From Rhodococcus opacus (GTDB lineage Bacteria; Actinomycetota; Actinomycetes; Mycobacteriales; Mycobacteriaceae): DNA of 64,000 nt. The stretch covers positions 186,001 through 250,000 of the forward strand of contig NZ_JAAXPA010000001.1 in the NCBI RefSeq assembly GCF_012396235.1. The letters run 5' to 3'. Every line of letters starts with the position of its first letter. The first letter of the stretch is position 1. Under the pieces are notes generated by a model. That model was given only the letters and a program-made list of their open reading frames with translations, was not told where the DNA came from and made no database searches. A program made the position numbers and the translations under genes. Shown here piece by piece: positions 63,371 to 64,000 of this stretch.

Positions 63371-64000
63371 TCATCCGGTGGCCAGGCCGTGCGCGTAGTC
63401 CGCGAATGCGTCCTGAACTATTGTGCGGTCGTCCGGGGTCTTCGCGAGGGCACTCAGGCTCTGGATCGCGTCGTCGCGAACCAGATCGGCCACCCCCAGC
63501 GCCGCGAGGGCGGACACCCAGTCGATCGTCTCGGCAATTCCGGGCGGCTTGTCGAGATCGAGTTCGCGGGCCCGGCCGACGAAGCGGGTGGCGTGCTCGA
63601 TGAGGGGCGCCGCCGCCGCGGGCACCGTGCGGCGCACGATGGCGGCGGCCCGCACCGGCTCCGGATAGTCGATCCAGTGGTAGAGGCATCGTCGGCGCAG
63701 CGCGTCGTGGAGGTCGCGGCTCCGGTTGGACGTCAGCACGACGACGGGGTGATGTTCGGCCGTGAACGTTCCCAGTTCGGGAACGGTGACCGATGCCTCC
63801 CCCAGGAATTCGAGGAGGAGTGCCTCGAACTCGTCGTCGGCTCGGTCTATTTCGTCGATCAGAAGTACGGGCGGGGTCGGTCCCCGATATCGCACACAGT
63901 GGAGGATGGGACGTTCCAGCAGGAATTCCTCGGTGAACAGGTCGTCCTCGGTCAGGCCGTCGCCCCGCGATTCGGCCAGCCTGATGGTGAGCAACTGCCG
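63371..64000 (-). CDS. MoxR-family AAA ATPase (CoxD-like), 5' end outside window
   Basis: The last 209 residues are visible and the frame is open at the right edge. Seen are Walker B VLLIDEIDRADDEFEALLLE, sensor-1 VVVLTSNRSRDLHDALRRR with the arginine finger region, and the C-terminal lid (VRDDAIQSLSALAK). The Walker A is outside. In the cox operon this ATPase acts as chaperone with CoxE. Confidence 0.92.
   Translation of the reverse strand, partial: RQLLTIRLAESRGDGLTEDDLFTEEFLLERPILHCVRYRGPTPPVLLIDEIDRADDEFEALLLEFLGEASVTVPELGTFTAEHHPVVVLTSNRSRDLHDALRRRCLYHWIDYPEPVRAAAIVRRTVPAAAAPLIEHATRFVGRARELDLDKPPGIAETIDWVSALAALGVADLVRDDAIQSLSALAKTPDDRTIVQDAFADYAHGLATG

Overview
The window is high-GC actinobacterial DNA, most likely from a Rhodococcus or close relative. 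The evidence is a WhiB regulator, an F420 (deazaflavin)-dependent reductase, a mycothiol-dependent-isomerase-type fragment, furA-katG, a stand-alone LigD-type polymerase domain, GTG starts and 4-nt start/stop overlaps. No rRNA, tRNA, CRISPR array or recognisable insertion sequence was seen.

Positions 1-20,400 are an eroded accessory region. Intact genes are a multicopper oxidase (cut by the left edge), a PNPOx-like flavoprotein, a two-gene ABC exporter, two small DUF4190/DUF3263 genes, a SOUL heme protein, a fatty acyl-CoA ligase, a WhiB protein, a STAS protein, a TspO-like protein, a Ddn-type reductase, a zinc alcohol dehydrogenase and an SRPBCC protein. Between them lie many broken genes: a GlnH-type lipoprotein, an amino-acid permease stub, a DUF4190 copy, an alpha/beta hydrolase, an Rv1733c-like fragment abutting a mycothiol-isomerase-like fragment, two sensor-kinase remnants, a second Ddn remnant and a MazG-like remnant. 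Several of these families recall the mycobacterial dormancy/hypoxia gene set.

Positions 20,455-29,063 hold a complete acetoin catabolism locus: E1 alpha, E1 beta, E2, E3, lipoyl synthase, a convergent AcoR-like regulator and a diacetyl/acetoin reductase. A matching 16-bp repeat motif lies upstream of both acoA and the reductase gene. A near-consensus CIRCE element (29,723-29,749) precedes a third DUF4190 gene, and furA-katG follows.

Positions 34,700-54,800 hold carbon-source modules. Two sets of TIM-barrel isomerase, Gfo/Idh/MocA dehydrogenase and LacI regulator look like polyol or inositol-type catabolism. A LysR gene is divergent from a CitMHS transporter/AtuA-family operon. A six-gene cluster, bioY-ligase-thiolase-bioM-bioN-ligase, sits behind a perfect palindrome resembling a BioQ operator and extends the Bacillus yhfUTS arrangement with an energising ECF module. 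A FAD monooxygenase between the second sugar module and its regulator is a pseudogene.

Positions 54,870-64,000 carry a GntR gene divergent from an AbrB-family membrane protein, an FBP zinc-finger protein, a Ser/Thr kinase with an extracellular domain, a PAS protein, a stand-alone LigD polymerase domain, a tiny secreted Cys/Pro-rich protein, and a coxDGE-type maturation operon (MoxR ATPase, CoxG, CoxE) that runs off the right edge.
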